Assembly (NCBI GenBank): GCA_028023455.1
Contig: JAQFVV010006231.1
Span: 5,344,036-5,408,035, forward strand
Direction of reading: 5' to 3'
DNA: 64,000 bases
DNA from: Epiperipatus broadwayi
Taxonomy: Eukaryota > Onychophora > Udeonychophora > Euonychophora > Peripatidae
Within the stretch, counting starts at the first letter, position 1; each line of letters opens with the position of its first letter. Below, piece by piece: positions 9,926-22,059 of this stretch. Both the position numbers and the translations under genes were made by a program. Under the pieces are notes generated by a model that was not told the DNA's origin, ran no database searches, and saw only the letters and a list, made by a program, of their open reading frames with translations.

Positions 9926-12900
9926 TAGTTTGGAGACTGGAAATGGAAATCAAACTAATTTTTCATGTCAGATATATACTATTTAATTAACTGACAGTTT
10001 CTCTACTTTGTTCTTAGCAATTGCAAAAAAAAAAAAAAAAACCTTGTTATTAAATATCCAGGTAACATGCACATTAAAATAAAAATTGTTTAACTATAAA
10101 TATATAGAATTAATTTATATATTACTTGAATTATATTTATCCCTGAATTATATTTATCCATTTTTTTCACTTAGTATTTATTATTATTAATATATATTCT
10201 ATGTTGAGTGTGATTAGAACAAAAGTTTTTAATCTCAAACTCAAATTTGAATTGATAACTTCTCTGATAAGGTTGCAATAAAATTTTATCTATTTCATTA
10301 TTTAGATTTTTTATAGATAGTCAAATAGTTAGATGTATTTTAATTGAATCAGATTATCCTATGATTTGGAGCTACAATAAATGACTGACCCAAGATTAAA
10401 GTTCTCTGATCAAAACTCAAACTACCACTTCTAATAATTATATGTTACTTAACCTTCAGATAAAACAATCATATTATTATATATTTTTTTATGCATCAGA
10501 TTTCTATGTAATGTTATGTAGAAATAATATATCAGAGAGTAAGTTTATGTATTGTTTGTTTTATTTATTATTTATAACAGTATTTCTAGATTTCAAAAAT
10601 TTAATTTAATTATTTGCAATAATGAAACAATATGCAAATTTATATTAATATTTTTATTGTAATGTGCCTCTTTCCTCACCTGCAAGTTTCAAAAATAGTA
10701 GATAATTACTCTAAAATATAAGAGAAATGAACTGTAAGAATTGTAATACTAAGTTAAAAAATAAATTGATATGTATGACTACAGAAATAATGCATATAAT
10801 TTGTAAAGCAAAAACAGTCATTTTACATTAACTGACAATAGATTAAAGATAGTTTGCATATTTACTATCAAATAGTAGCATTTATACTCATCTCTGATAA
10901 TCCTAATAATTTAAGCAAACATAGATAATATAAAAAGTAAATGAAAAATGCATTAATTAAGCTTTTATGCTATACATGTAAGATGAAAAAACTGCTGAAC
11001 TTGATAAAGTTTTTCAAATTTTATCAAGTCTATTTATACAAATATATATATTTATTTCTCTACTATTTTGAATAAAATAATTATTTTAAAATAAAAATGT
11101 GATCATTATTTTTATTTTGGATGTTAATTCATCATATTTTTAAAATCAAAAACAAAAAAGTTCTAATTAAAAAAATATTACCCTTCCCCCCACATGTTCA
11201 GCACTAATATGATATAAAAAATGTCACCAGTTTACAAAATATCTTCCTATGATAAATTCACAATCATACCCTCTTCCTTTCCATCAAAGTTGTTTGAATT
11301 TTTATATTTGTTTGTAACATAAATTTTATTTTAAAAAAAAGTGCCTTATTTTTTAAAAGGTCTCGATAAAAAATATGACTAAAAAACCACACTACAAAAC
11401 AAAACAATAAATTATGAAAATTGATGTGGCATTCAGATTAATAATTTATTTACAAGTTAATAGCAATATTAAAATAGTGAGATTAAGCAGAGCAGTTTAA
11501 TCATTTTCCCAATTAGATCATGGAATTAATGTTTTTGATAATAACATTTCTCAAATGGTGACAAATGCAGTATTTTTAATTTTTGTCTAAAAAGAATTCA
11601 TTCTTCTTTCATCATTTGATAATTTGAAATCTATATCTATGCCTCTATTTATCATCAAAGTCTTTAAATCCCTTATTAAGGATAAGGTACAATCTCTTAG
11701 TTTCAGTTTGCTGAAGTAATAACATTATTTAAGATGATAATTGATGATCCCAAGGTAAGCCAAACAGGTAGATCTTATTGTTCAATTGGACATTGTGGCT
11801 GCTTTTGACTCAGTCAAAACAAAATCGAAATATCATTATTGTATATACTGGCCAACGTGCTAATCAATGTGTGTATATATAATATTTTAGTTATCTGTCA
11901 TTATTAATAATAATATAAAAATACTACTTTGGAGATATGTTAAATAAAATTAAGTAGAGGCATAGTTTATTGCACAAAATGAATATATAATGAACCAAAA
12001 ATCAAACAGTAATCAAATTAGCAAAAAAAATAGGTTTAATAGATTCTTAATAGAGCAACCATGATTATGATGCACACACTTTGAAAGTATACTTTGTCTT
12101 CTTAATTTTATTTAACATATATATATATTACTTTAAATGGAAAATTATCTTCTGGTTTTCCCCCTTCACAATTCCACCCTACAGGCTCTTTCTTCAATTC
12201 CTTAATACTTATAACATAAATTAATCCACTTTTACTTGAAATAGAAAACAAGTTACTTGGTATATTTACCATCAGTCAGCCATATTTCATATGTAAATGA
12301 CTAATTAATTTTCCTTCCTTTTATTAAATTTATCCCAAATTCTTTTCCATATTAGAAGATTATTCATCAGCTTTCTCTGTAACGTTTAATAAAGAAAAGT
12401 CATCAACATGGAGCATCTTTGCCAACAAACAGGTATCTTTTATTTACATTTCTCTTTTTCATATTTTTTAGCTTTCCAATCCATCATCCCTTCAATTCAA
12501 TCAATTCATTAAAACTACCAGTCCAAAGTTGCCTTCTGGCTTCCATCAAAGAGGTAATGAATTCTCTTTCAAAAGCTTATCTTTAAGTAAAATTTTACAT
12601 GTGAACATACTAATATTTTCAAAGAATTTTCCAGCATCAACTTCAATACCTCTCTTTTTAAAAAAGATATACTCTCTATGTATCAGACTTAGTATGGAAA
12701 AAATGCAGAAACATGTATTGACCATAGTCATTGTCTTTTTCCAAATATACAATTCTATATTCCTATGACTTCTACAGACACACCATCCCTATCAGGAACA
12801 AATTCATAAACACTTTATTCACTTCCATATCCAAACAACACTTGCTCTACTCTCATTCTATTCTCAAAAAAAAAAAAAAAAAGATGTTGGGATGACTCTT

Positions 12901-13026
12901 AACTTTGCTACTAATTCAAATCTAAGCAAATTTCCTATTCCTTCCTTAATATTTGTAATAAAACAATTATATCTGACATTTGGAACCTAAATACTTGGAT
13001 TTCTTAATAAAAATCAATCTCAAAGT
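9926..13026. other. AT-rich intergenic DNA, nothing convincing
   Basis: Long AT-rich stretch with homopolymers (poly-A at 10025 and 12866) and (AT)n. A minus-strand peptide near 12365-12440 reading MLHVDDFSLLNVTEKADE faintly recalls an RT catalytic block, but the rest of the domain is not visible. Otherwise nothing supportable. Confidence 0.4.
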
Positions 13027-13148
13027 TTTACTAACCAAAACTTTCTTAGCTGAAAAAATGGCATTTGCAAATATTGATGTAATGTGCTCATTATGTATGG
13101 GGGAAGAAGAAACACTTGAACATTTTGTCTATGAATGTACTTTCTTAT
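13027..13148 (+). pseudogene. LINE C-terminal zinc-binding fragment (zf-RVT type)
   Basis: A short translated stretch ends in MCSLCMGEEETLEHFVYECT. The pattern C-x2-C, then ETLEH, then a final C is typical of the zinc-binding tail following reverse transcriptase in several non-LTR retrotransposons. It stops just after at 13148. It is a different LINE type from the RTE-like copies, whose C-terminus has no such motif. Only this scrap survives. Confidence 0.5.
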
Positions 13149-13558
13149 GAATATGACTACCTTATAGCATCTATCACATGAAACCAATCTTCCATGTTAA
13201 CAGTACTTATTGAAAATATTATATAGGACTGTTTTCTAATATGATAATGTTCATTTTATTTACCTATTGGCTTTTAAGATATCATTTCATATTTAACCCA
13301 ATATATCCAAGCTTAAATAATTTGTTATCATCAAGTTGTTAAGCTAGAGACTAGGCCCTGATCCTTATTGATATTGTACTAACTACTTGGAATCTGATCT
13401 ATCTTCTAACACTACTGTGATATACAAACCATAATTTTATTTATTTATTTTTAAATACATGTACAACTTAAATTATATATATTTAATCTTATTCATGTTA
13501 TTAATTTTTGTAAAAAAATATTTCAATTAATTTCTATCATATTGTCTTAATTTTATTT

Positions 13559-14325
13559 CAATAATGCTTCAGAGCTGCAGAATATGTTGCAGGAATTATC
13601 AGATGAAAGTAGGAAAGTAGGATTAAAGATAAATGTTAAAAAGACTAAAGTAATGTTTAATCGATTTGCTCAAAATATGAAAATAAAGATTGATTATGAT
13701 GAATTAGAAGAAGTTAACAGTTACAAATATTTTGGTCAGATTATTAATACAGATGGAAACATAATGGAAGAAATTAATCATAGAATTAAACTTGGTTGGA
13801 GTGCTTTTGGTAGAAATAACTTGATACTAAAAGGAAATATGCCTATGTGTTTGAAAAGGAAGGTTTTTGACAAATGTGTTTTACCAGTTCTTACTTATGG
13901 ATCTGAGACTTGGACACTTAATAGAAGAGCAATACGGAGACTTCAGACCACTCAAAGAAGTATGGAGAGATGTATGTTGGGAGTAACAAGAAGAGATCGA
14001 AAACGCAATATATGGGTAAGAGAACAAACAGGTGTTACTGACCTCATTGAAAAAATTAAAAGATTGAAGTGGAATTGGGCTGGACATATTGCTAGAAGAG
14101 ATGATAATAGATGGACAATTGAAATTTTAAACTGGATTCCAAGAGATTGTAAAAGACCCAGAAAGAGACCACATGTGAGATGGATGGATGAAATAAGAAA
14201 GTGTGCAGGGGTGATGTGGAGAAGAGAAGCTGAAGATCGGAGAAGATGGATTAAACTTGGAGAGACCTTCATCCTGCAGTGGATTGATAATGGTTGATAA
14301 TGATGATGATGATAATGTCATCTAA
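13559..14325 (+). mobile_element. RTE-like LINE, 5'-truncated, intact 3' ORF end
   Basis: Homology to the other LINE copies begins at the FANNASELQ block (about 13559) and an open frame runs 13584-14297 (237 codons). It encodes the region after the RT catalytic Asp pair: LQELSDESRKVGLKINVKKT, KYFGQIINTDG, VLPVLTYGSETWTL, RRLQTTQRSMERCMLGVTRR, WAGHIARRDDNRW, RPHVRWMDEIRK, and ends LQWIDNG. The palm and the endonuclease are missing, so it cannot retrotranspose. The 3' end is a short GAT/TGA microsatellite (tgataatgatgatgatg), typical of RTE elements. It is the best preserved LINE coding segment here, so it is probably among the younger insertions. 5' truncation is the usual result of incomplete reverse transcription. 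Confidence 0.88.
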
Positions 14326-15234
14326 TTATTTTTTTAATACTTAATTATCATTCTTAATATTGTAACTATTGTTTATGCTTAATAAAATTTACTTTAAAAA
14401 AATGTTTGGAATAAAACAAGAATAATAATAGTACAGTAGAACGAAAAAGTTTCGGAATTAGTCCAATCACAAATCAATGGGGAGCTATTATTAATATTAC
14501 TGACAACATTTTTGCATGGGTTATTCCTTTCAACGTATCATTCTTCAAGGATTTGTGGGAGTGTGTATTAAAGCTTATTTATATTAAATATGGGTTTTGA
14601 TTTTTGAGTTGTGGATAAAAATAATTGGCAATTTGAGTCATGACTCAAAGAGTTTAAGCAATGCTGTTAGAGAACTGCATGAATGGTTAAACTTATTTGG
14701 TCTGATCAATAAATGTTATCTATTTTTATGTTCTTTCAGTTTTATTATAGTTTTGAAACTATTTTCAATTATATTTATTCACTATTAAGACATTCTGCAG
14801 CATTTAATTAATAAACAGGATTTTATAATTAAAAAAAAAAGAAACAAAAATTGTTCTTATTTTAATATAGATTAGGTTTATTTTTTATTTTGTTTCTAAT
14901 CTGATAAGATCCAACAGACACAAATCCATTTGATATATTTTTTTCCCCACTAAAGTTCACTTAGGAGACCTTCCTTGACAGTCTGAATTATTTGTAACAT
15001 TTTTCTAGTGATATCTTATTTCCTAGGCCAAAAATTGTGATATCACCGTAAATAAAATTAATGAATGGAGAGTATCCAGATTCCTATTTGTGACTTCTAA
15101 CTAATTAATTTTCTATTGGCAGAAAACACTGATTGTTATGAACTGTTTTCATTCCGCATCTATTTGTTAAGCAGCCATTAAGTATTGGGTTTGTTTGTTT
15201 GTGTCTTTTTTTTTTTGCTTTTAGATGAGAAATG
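14326..15234. other. AT-rich spacer, no gene
   Basis: Nothing recognised between the LINE 3' end and the hAT insertion. The small frame at 14597-14788 has no recognisable domain. Confidence 0.4.
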
Positions 15235-15650
15235 TCCTACTGCAGGGGTCCCCAACCTTTTTGCACTTAAGAGCACATTCTATAATATCGGCCAGGTGGC
15301 GGGCACCATTTATTTTTTTCACCCAGATGGCGGGCACTATTTATTTTTTCAATGTAAATTTATAGTTGGATATTGTTAATAATACACATAATGTACAAAA
15401 AAAATATTTATTTCAAAAATAAAATTTTAATATATAGTTAACATTTATATTTTTATGCTGTACAAATATAGTATGCTCTACAATTTGATTACAATATAAT
15501 ACAATAATTTATAAGAAGTTTTAAAAATTAAATTTATTTGTATCAGATAAATAATTTTTTATCATGTTTGGATAGCGGCGGGCACACATAAAATGGTCCG
15601 CGGGCGCCATGGTGCCCGCGGGCATATGGTTGGGGACCCCTGTCCTACTG
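15235..15650. mobile_element. Non-autonomous hAT transposon (MITE), 400 bp, with 8-bp TSD
   Basis: The element 15243-15642 is bounded by perfect 15-bp terminal inverted repeats, CAGGGGTCCCCAACC at the left and its complement at the right. Both sides carry the identical 8-bp target duplication TCCTACTG (15235-15242 and 15643-15650). An 8-bp duplication with a CAGGGG-type end is diagnostic of the hAT superfamily. Subterminal blocks (ggcgggcac near the left, and a strongly GC-rich gcccgcgggc near the right) are probably transposase sites. There is no transposase, so it moved in trans. The perfect duplication and ends indicate a recent insertion. Confidence 0.95.
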
Positions 15651-17124
15651 TTTAAATGTGTAAAAAAAAAGGCAGCATGTGATCAGTTTATCATTATTAA
15701 TGGTAATTGGCCATTAAATTTAAAGTCTAATGTGTTGTTAATACAATATATTATATTTGTTTATTTATCTATATTATTTTACAAATATATTTTCGCACGC
15801 AAAGTTTTCGAGTTAGGTTTGAATTACAACGTTACATTTATTACTATTGTCATAAGAGGCTATCCGAGTTTATTCTAATTTCTATTTATAACTTCTTTTT
15901 GTTATATCAGTCCAGGAAGCTTGCTTATCTCATCCATTTAAATGTGATCATTTTCTTAAAATTATCTATAATATCTATTTATCACCCCTTCTTTTATTCA
16001 TGCATTATATGTATGATCTCTTCTTGTTAACGCTAAACATACATCTTTTCTTATTATATCAGCAAATATAAAAGATAAGAGATTTCGAATCTTATTTCAG
16101 TAAGCAGTAAGTAATAAAATGAAAAATATTTTGTCATTGATAGTATCAATTTCTATTAATAACTTTTTAAAATATCTTGCTCTTTTTTTTTTTTGCAATT
16201 CATCTTTCAAAATAGCGTTTAACATTGACTTGTAGTTTTGAATGGGGAAAGCTGTTTTAGTATTATTGTTGTATTTAGAACTGACAGAAGATGTGTGAAT
16301 GATGAAAGATTGGCTGTTTACGTTGATGGTTGTTGTAAATCTTTTGGCTTTTAATAATAAACTTGCTTTTCAACAGTCATTTATTACTCTATTTTCCCTT
16401 CAGTAATATTAAACAAAATAAATAGGACGGCATTTTTTTCATTTTAAATTTATTTCAAAGAACAACAACAACAAAACTGTAAATTAGTTTTCTAAAATAT
16501 CTATATAAAAAAAATTAGATAAATATTAATTAAAAAACTTTTTTTCTCGTTAAGTTCTGAAAAAAAAAAAAAAAAAAGTTAAAATAAAACATTAATAAGC
16601 AGAATTTTGAATGATAAATGGACACCAGTTTTCAAAATCATTATTAAAGATATAATCGGAAACAAATGGATTTACAGTAATAACAAAGATATCGTAGCAT
16701 AGTGATGAGGGCTTGCAGATTTTTTATTGGATAGCTAGCTAACTTAGCTAACTCAAATAGTATCCTATATGTATGTATAAGTGGGTGTTCATAACTATTA
16801 TTAGATGGAGGGTAAATATTACAGTTTAATTTAGATTTGTTTCTGTGAATTTAAAAACAAAAAAATAATTGTAGTGCAAGTGCTGAATTTTTAATTTACT
16901 ATTTTCTTAAATTAACAGCCAAACAAATATAAATATCTATTTTTGGGAGGAAAGAGAAAACATTAATATACTATTGTGAAAAAAGGAGATTATTGGTATT
17001 TTATTTATGAAATTGTATATATTCGCACATTTCTGTTTGGGATTGTTAATAAAGTCATTTGTATTAGTAATGAATAATATTTCTGTAGTGTGATTTTCAC
17101 TACATCATTTTATGGAGGAATGTA
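15651..17124. other. AT-rich DNA, nothing but short repeats
   Basis: The block tgaataatatttctgtagtg at about 17070-17090 is shared with the foldback at 25699-25852, so the right end of this stretch belongs to that MITE family. The rest shows no gene. Confidence 0.4.
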
Positions 17125-17295
17125 ATTATAAAGATATGACCAAATATATGTGAAAAAGATCTATGATCTCCAAGATGCACATTTCATGCTAAACCAGCAC
17201 TCATCATTTGTCCCAGATCACAATCTCTTACATGTATCTTTATCATTGTTCAGTATATATATATAGATAGCAAGTTACTCCAATTTAATTGATGT
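17125..17295 (-). repeat. Family B repeat fragment with dead hammerhead
   Basis: Minus-strand family B piece holding the hammerhead zone (17169-17213). The core reads ATGATGA instead of CTGATGA (C3 to A), with stem II GTGCTGGTTTAGCAT and GAAA kept. C3 is essential, so it should be inactive. It appears inserted in or next to a foldback MITE whose halves flank it (17070 and 17339). Confidence 0.65.
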
Positions 17296-17338
17296 GTCAA
17301 ATGTGTTGCCCTCATAATATATTAATAATTTTTTTAAT

Positions 17339-17398
17339 CATTCATAAGACTAGAGATTATCCAGTTCGCTATTGAATAATCTCTAGACTAATGAATGA
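17339..17398. repeat. Short inverted repeat, foldback MITE remnant
   Basis: Arms tcattcat..gactagagattat and its near complement (ataatctctag..atgaatga) surround a loop of about 14 bases. The sequence matches the outer part of the foldback at 25699-25852. Confidence 0.6.
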
Positions 17399-19035
17399 CT
17401 AATAAAAATATTAATTGTATTCTGAGTTTTTAAAAATAAATTTATGATACCATAAAAAAAGTTAGAATTTATTGAGTTAAGACAGTCACTAATATCTAAG
17501 TTTTAAAAACAATCATTAATCATAAAAACCAACAACATTGTTATAATAATTTCTGAAACAACACTTCAGACAATTTTTTTTAAAAAAATATTAATATGAT
17601 TGTAAAAATTAAAACATTTGAAAATAATTGAATATTTGAAATATAGCTTTTTCTCGTAGATTTATATAATAGAGATGACTTGTTACTCTGTCAGAACACC
17701 AATAGTCCTACTTGCTTTAGAATCGCAGTAAAAGAGCAGATTCAGAAGCTAAACATTTCTAAATTGATGCCTGGTTGAGAAATGTGGGATAAAAATCTGT
17801 TTGAGTACAAATCAAATATCAAATGATCCCCCAGAGCAACTAACTCTATCACATTTTTTAGTTACTGCATGAGTTATGGGGGGGGGGGATTAAAACATCT
17901 GTGTTAAATCATATATTTAGTGAAATGTTTCCAATAGCCTTTTTTTTTATAATATGAAGAAATTTAGAAAAGAAAAATTAATTACCCAGAAAACATTCGA
18001 TGATTTGTAAAATTTAAGACTTTAAAAAGAGAAAAAGTCATCTAGTAATTCAACTAACACAGGAAGAAAAGTTTGAATAAAATCAAGAAATATAATATAT
18101 GTTGAAGTTAACAACCTAAAAATGTTTAAAAAAGTGTAAGTATAAGAGAAATATAACAAAAAAAAATAATAAAGAAAATTTAGAACAATGGCCATAGTAT
18201 TCTACAAATAAAAGGTAAAGATTGGTAGGTAAAGCAAAAAATATTGGAAAAGGATGTGAGAAATAGGTTGTTGATTTGTGTGATTACTCAATTTTGTGTA
18301 GACATTTAATAACCCATATATGAAGCATTAGATGGATGATTTTAAGCTTTATATAATGCAAGAAGTTACACGGGGAATAAAATAATATTTAGATCTACAT
18401 AGACAGCTATGATTTTGGGAAGCAACTTTGATATTTGAAATTGTATGATCATGCTAAGAAAAATTAGTACAAAAAAGACAACACAGGTATTTCTGAAGAG
18501 TTTTAGCCTGTTTGAAAAGTAATTTAAGCTTGATTGTGAGAAACAAGATTTGATTTTAATAGAAGAATTAAACTTAATTAAATTAACATTATCCTATTAA
18601 ATAATTTTTTTTCGGAAATGATTATGTAATAAGATTAAAGAAACTGAACTTAAGATTGAACTTATAAAAAATTTTATTCACTAATACTATAAATTAGAGT
18701 GTGTTTATAGGATGATCATGTAAAATTGAAAAATGAATTTGAAAAAAAAAGAAGAAATTTTTATTTTCTAAATTTTTTTTATAGCTGTTGTCATATATAG
18801 GTAAAAAAAGAAGATGAATAAGTCTTTAATTAGTTCACTGTAGGACAAAGATTGCTTCAATTTTCCCATTCCCATAGAAAACCAATAAAGGAAAAATATT
18901 TCTCAAAAGACTTGCCCTTATTGGTTTATTGAGAGTTTGAGTGATTTTTAATTTCTTAGATTATATTTATCTTAAAATATTTAAATATTAATTTAGTAAG
19001 CATTATTGCTTAGGTGATTAGATAGGATATGGGCC
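17399..19035. other. AT-rich DNA, no gene seen
   Basis: Contains a G homopolymer of about 11 at 17879 and many A runs. Nothing supportable as a gene or element. Confidence 0.4.
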
Positions 19036-19039
19036 AGTT

Positions 19040-19145
19040 GCCTAAGAAAAATTCTGATGGGAAAAGAAAAATTTATTCAGGATTTGAACCTAGGTCATTA
19101 CATGATTTTGGATGGATGCATTATTATTTTGCCACAAAGTCTTTA
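19040..19145 (-). repeat. tRNA-derived SINE head
   Basis: Minus strand carries a consensus RNA polymerase III box B, GGTTCAAATCC (19090-19080), and a box-A-like TGGCAAAATAATA starting near 19134, 44 bases upstream, which is the spacing in a tRNA. The acceptor arms do not pair, so it is a SINE or tRNA relic and not a working tRNA. Confidence 0.5.
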
Positions 19146-19499
19146 TTGATATATATTAAAATAAGACTATAATAATTATTTGTGTTAGGTAATTAATTTT
19201 CCACTCTGTGTTATAAATATATAAACAAAAGTGTAGGATTACCAATTTGTTAACATTCTTCCTTATAAAAACATTAGATTCTAATAGTATTCTACATTCA
19301 TCTAGCAAAAAACCTTCATATTAAACATGCTTGTTTACAAATACTATTGTTTACACAAAATTACTAAATACAGTTTCTAAGTTAAATCTGCATCTGCAGC
19401 ATAAAAAATAACTGTAAACATATTTATTACATCTTTAAGGAATATATATATATATATTTAATTTTAATTCAGTTTCTTTCTAGTTGAAATTAGAACATT

Positions 19500-19558
19500 A
19501 TATTTGCCCTTAACTGAAAAGAGACCCTTTGATTTCTCTTTAATGCTTTAAAGGAAAC
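19500..19558 (-). repeat. Repeated block shared with 2327-2385
   Basis: The inverse of the block upstream of the first LINE (centred on gaaatcaaagggtctc). Both copies adjoin sequence of the same LINE family, which suggests LINE-associated non-coding sequence or a repeat that often joins it. Confidence 0.6.
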
Positions 19559-19700
19559 TGATATCTCTTATATCATTGAAAGAATTAAAAATTGAAATGG
19601 AACTGAGCTGGACATATTGTTAAAGAGATGATAATAGATGGGTGATTGAAGTCTTAAACTGGATTCCAAGAGATCATAAAAAACCTAGAAAAAATTACTT
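19559..19700 (+). pseudogene. RTE-like LINE scrap (C-terminal region)
   Basis: Matches the DLIEKIKRLKWNWAGHIARRD and ILNWIPRD region of the LINE at 14035-14150, with frame breaks and stops. About 140 bp survives. Confidence 0.75.
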
Positions 19701-19819
19701 TTATAATTATCAAATATCCTAGTTGATAATAATAATGTCTAGAAAAATCTGCATTAAAAACAGATATGAATACTTCTAAAATGCTCAGCCATAAAGGAAT
19801 CTAGTTTGATAAATAATCA

Positions 19820-20246
19820 AATACAGGAATGCCTCTTGATTAGTGCTGTTAATTGGTTTTGGCAATATTCTCCACTGTTTGAAACTGTAGTAATCAAGGA
19901 ATGAAAGCTATAGGAAAAATGATAATTGATTCCAATAAATTTTTTTGTCAGCACTTTTTCCAATTATCAATATATTAATGATGATTTCCATGTTTGAAAT
20001 AAATAATAAAATGATATGAATAAATAATAAAATGACATAAATAAATTTAAAAGCTTTTATGCTATGTGATTTATATCGACCTTTCTTTTTAATAAAAATT
20101 TGTCTAACTGATGATTCGTTCATTCTTTTTTCATGGCCTATTTTAGCAAAAGAAGCACCTTCTTCATGAAGCTTTATTATATCAAGTTTTTGTTCTAATG
20201 TTAACCACTTACGTGTGTTATTTCCAGAAGAACTTTTTTTTTTCAT
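19820..20246 (-). pseudogene. pogo/Tigger-type transposase N-terminus, truncated
   Basis: The minus-strand frame from 20246 begins MKKKSSSGNNTRKWLTLEQK and continues LDIIKLHEEGASFAKI, then RMNESSVRQIFIKKK. This is the N-terminal helix-turn-helix (CENP-B/pipsqueak type) used by pogo/Tigger transposases to bind their ends. The frame then runs into non-homologous AT-rich codons, so the catalytic domain is deleted. The sequence near 19826-19865 (ggaatgcctcttgatta) resembles a pogo-like terminus, so this may be an internally deleted copy. A domesticated CENP-B-like gene is unlikely because only about 45 residues are conserved. Confidence 0.65.
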
Positions 20247-20404
20247 TCATGGTTTAGTTGTTTGTAAAAGGGGTGATTATAATTTTTTAAAAGCTGAAAA
20301 TGATGAATAACACAATTTTAGTGGATTATTGTTCTATTGTTTTAATACCTTATTAATGAGGCAATCCTGTACTAAATTATATTGAAAATTAAGAGATTTT
20401 TGTA

Positions 20405-20445
20405 CTTCTTGAAAATGAAGGTTATACCTTCGAAAACGTTGGAAG
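20405..20445 (+). other. Hammerhead-like relic, family F
   Basis: Perfect stem AAGGT-TAT-ACCTT (20418-20430) followed by CGAAAACGTTGG, with flanks CTTC and GAAG that could pair as stem I. The CUGANGA part reads TTGAAAATGA and GAAA has an extra A. It resembles a decayed hammerhead but cannot be active as written. Confidence 0.3.
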
Positions 20446-22055
20446 AATCAACAAAGTTTGTCATTTATGTTTTGATTTTTTTTTATTTGATTTATATATA
20501 CAGTTTTACTTTCTGAATTATATAAGTGTGTGTATTGCTAATATCAACGCGAATATTAAAGTTTTTACATAAATTATATTTATTAATTGTTCTAATGCAT
20601 TGTAATTCTTTTATATATATTCCCTTAGGAATAATGGATGTCAGTGAACCATTTTATGGTTTAAGCAATAATTTGTAACAGTTATTAATAGTATCCTGTT
20701 TATGAATGAATTTATATGACTTTATGAATGAGTAATTTCACAAGAAGATCTGTAGTCTGTACCTTAACAATAATCAAAAATGATGTATATGTTGAATTAA
20801 AAGTAAAAACATATTTTTAATTCTGTAAGTATGAAATCAATAAAAATAAAAGTTATATGAATACAAAATTCATATTTATTTATTTTAATATTCTATTCAT
20901 AATATGTTAACATTTGGAACACATCCTTTCAGCAGTTTTCTTTTAATAATGATCTTCTTAACAATTTTGCAGACAGGTACTGAATAGCCTAGCATTGGCT
21001 GTGGTTACAGACTTATTTACTCTATGAACAACATAAACAAGTTGGGAAAAAAAAGTTGATATAACTAAGTGAAATGAATAAGATCATCAGCTTAATGGAG
21101 AAATCAATCAAAACTAACCACCATTAATAATAAACTACTTTCAATAATAAAGTGTCTCATTTAGGAAATAAATTTTATTCAATTGAAGGCATTATGTGAT
21201 GCACAAATATTTTCAATAGTTTATTCATTTGATGCTTTTATAGCTAAGTTCATGTTTATAAATTTAGAATACAGTACTTAGTTATATGTGTTGAAGGAGA
21301 TTGGCATTATAAATTTCATTGTCTTCTTACTGCCATCTAGAGATTAATAGAGATAACAACTTTGTTATATTTTTGATTGGTCACCTATGATGAGATAAAT
21401 TTTGAGAAAAGATAATTCATGGAATGAATAAGAGGTTTATTCCATGAATTTTGCTTTTTAAACTAATATCTGTTGTCTGTTTATGTGTCATTACTAACAA
21501 GTTGTATGTATTTGGAAAGTTTAAATAAAGTTTAAAAATTTCTATGCATTAAACATTCACTCATAGATGATGGAAATAGTCCATCATATTATCATATTGT
21601 AAATAACTTGTTTAAAATTCAAGATAAAAACTGATCTGTTAAATCTGTTTACCTTCCACAGAGCTCTTTAGCGTCCTAGTTATTTGAAATATATGTTGAA
21701 CCACTAATCAGAAAACTGAAAATCACATCTTAAGATCTCTGTCTCCATTACTTTGGTCTTATAATCCAAGTGATTTCATTTATTGATGACATTTTTTTCA
21801 CCTTTCATAGATCTAATATTTATGTAATGATAGATGTATTAACACCAAAATAAGAAATAAATGTTAATGGATAGCTTATGAAATTTCCTTTCATACAACT
21901 TTATTTCCAAGCAGCTGTGCATTTTTTTTTGTGGGAATGTCAAAATCAGTCTCTTCGTAAATATTTTTTCTCTTCTCTTTATTAGGTGATAAAAGTAAAG
22001 ATATTTAATGTCACACAAGATTACATTTTTTATTATAGTCATTGTATGAACTATT
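20446..22055. other. AT-rich DNA, no gene seen
   Basis: Only a short perfect hairpin at about 21415-21452 (aattcatggaat and its complement) stands out. No coding or RNA gene supported. Confidence 0.4.
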
Positions 22056-22059
22056 CATT

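Noticed and set aside
12365-12900. Possible RT fragment on the minus strand (MLHVDDFSLLN)
   Set aside because: A single short motif with a DD pair; no flanking RT blocks recognised on either side.
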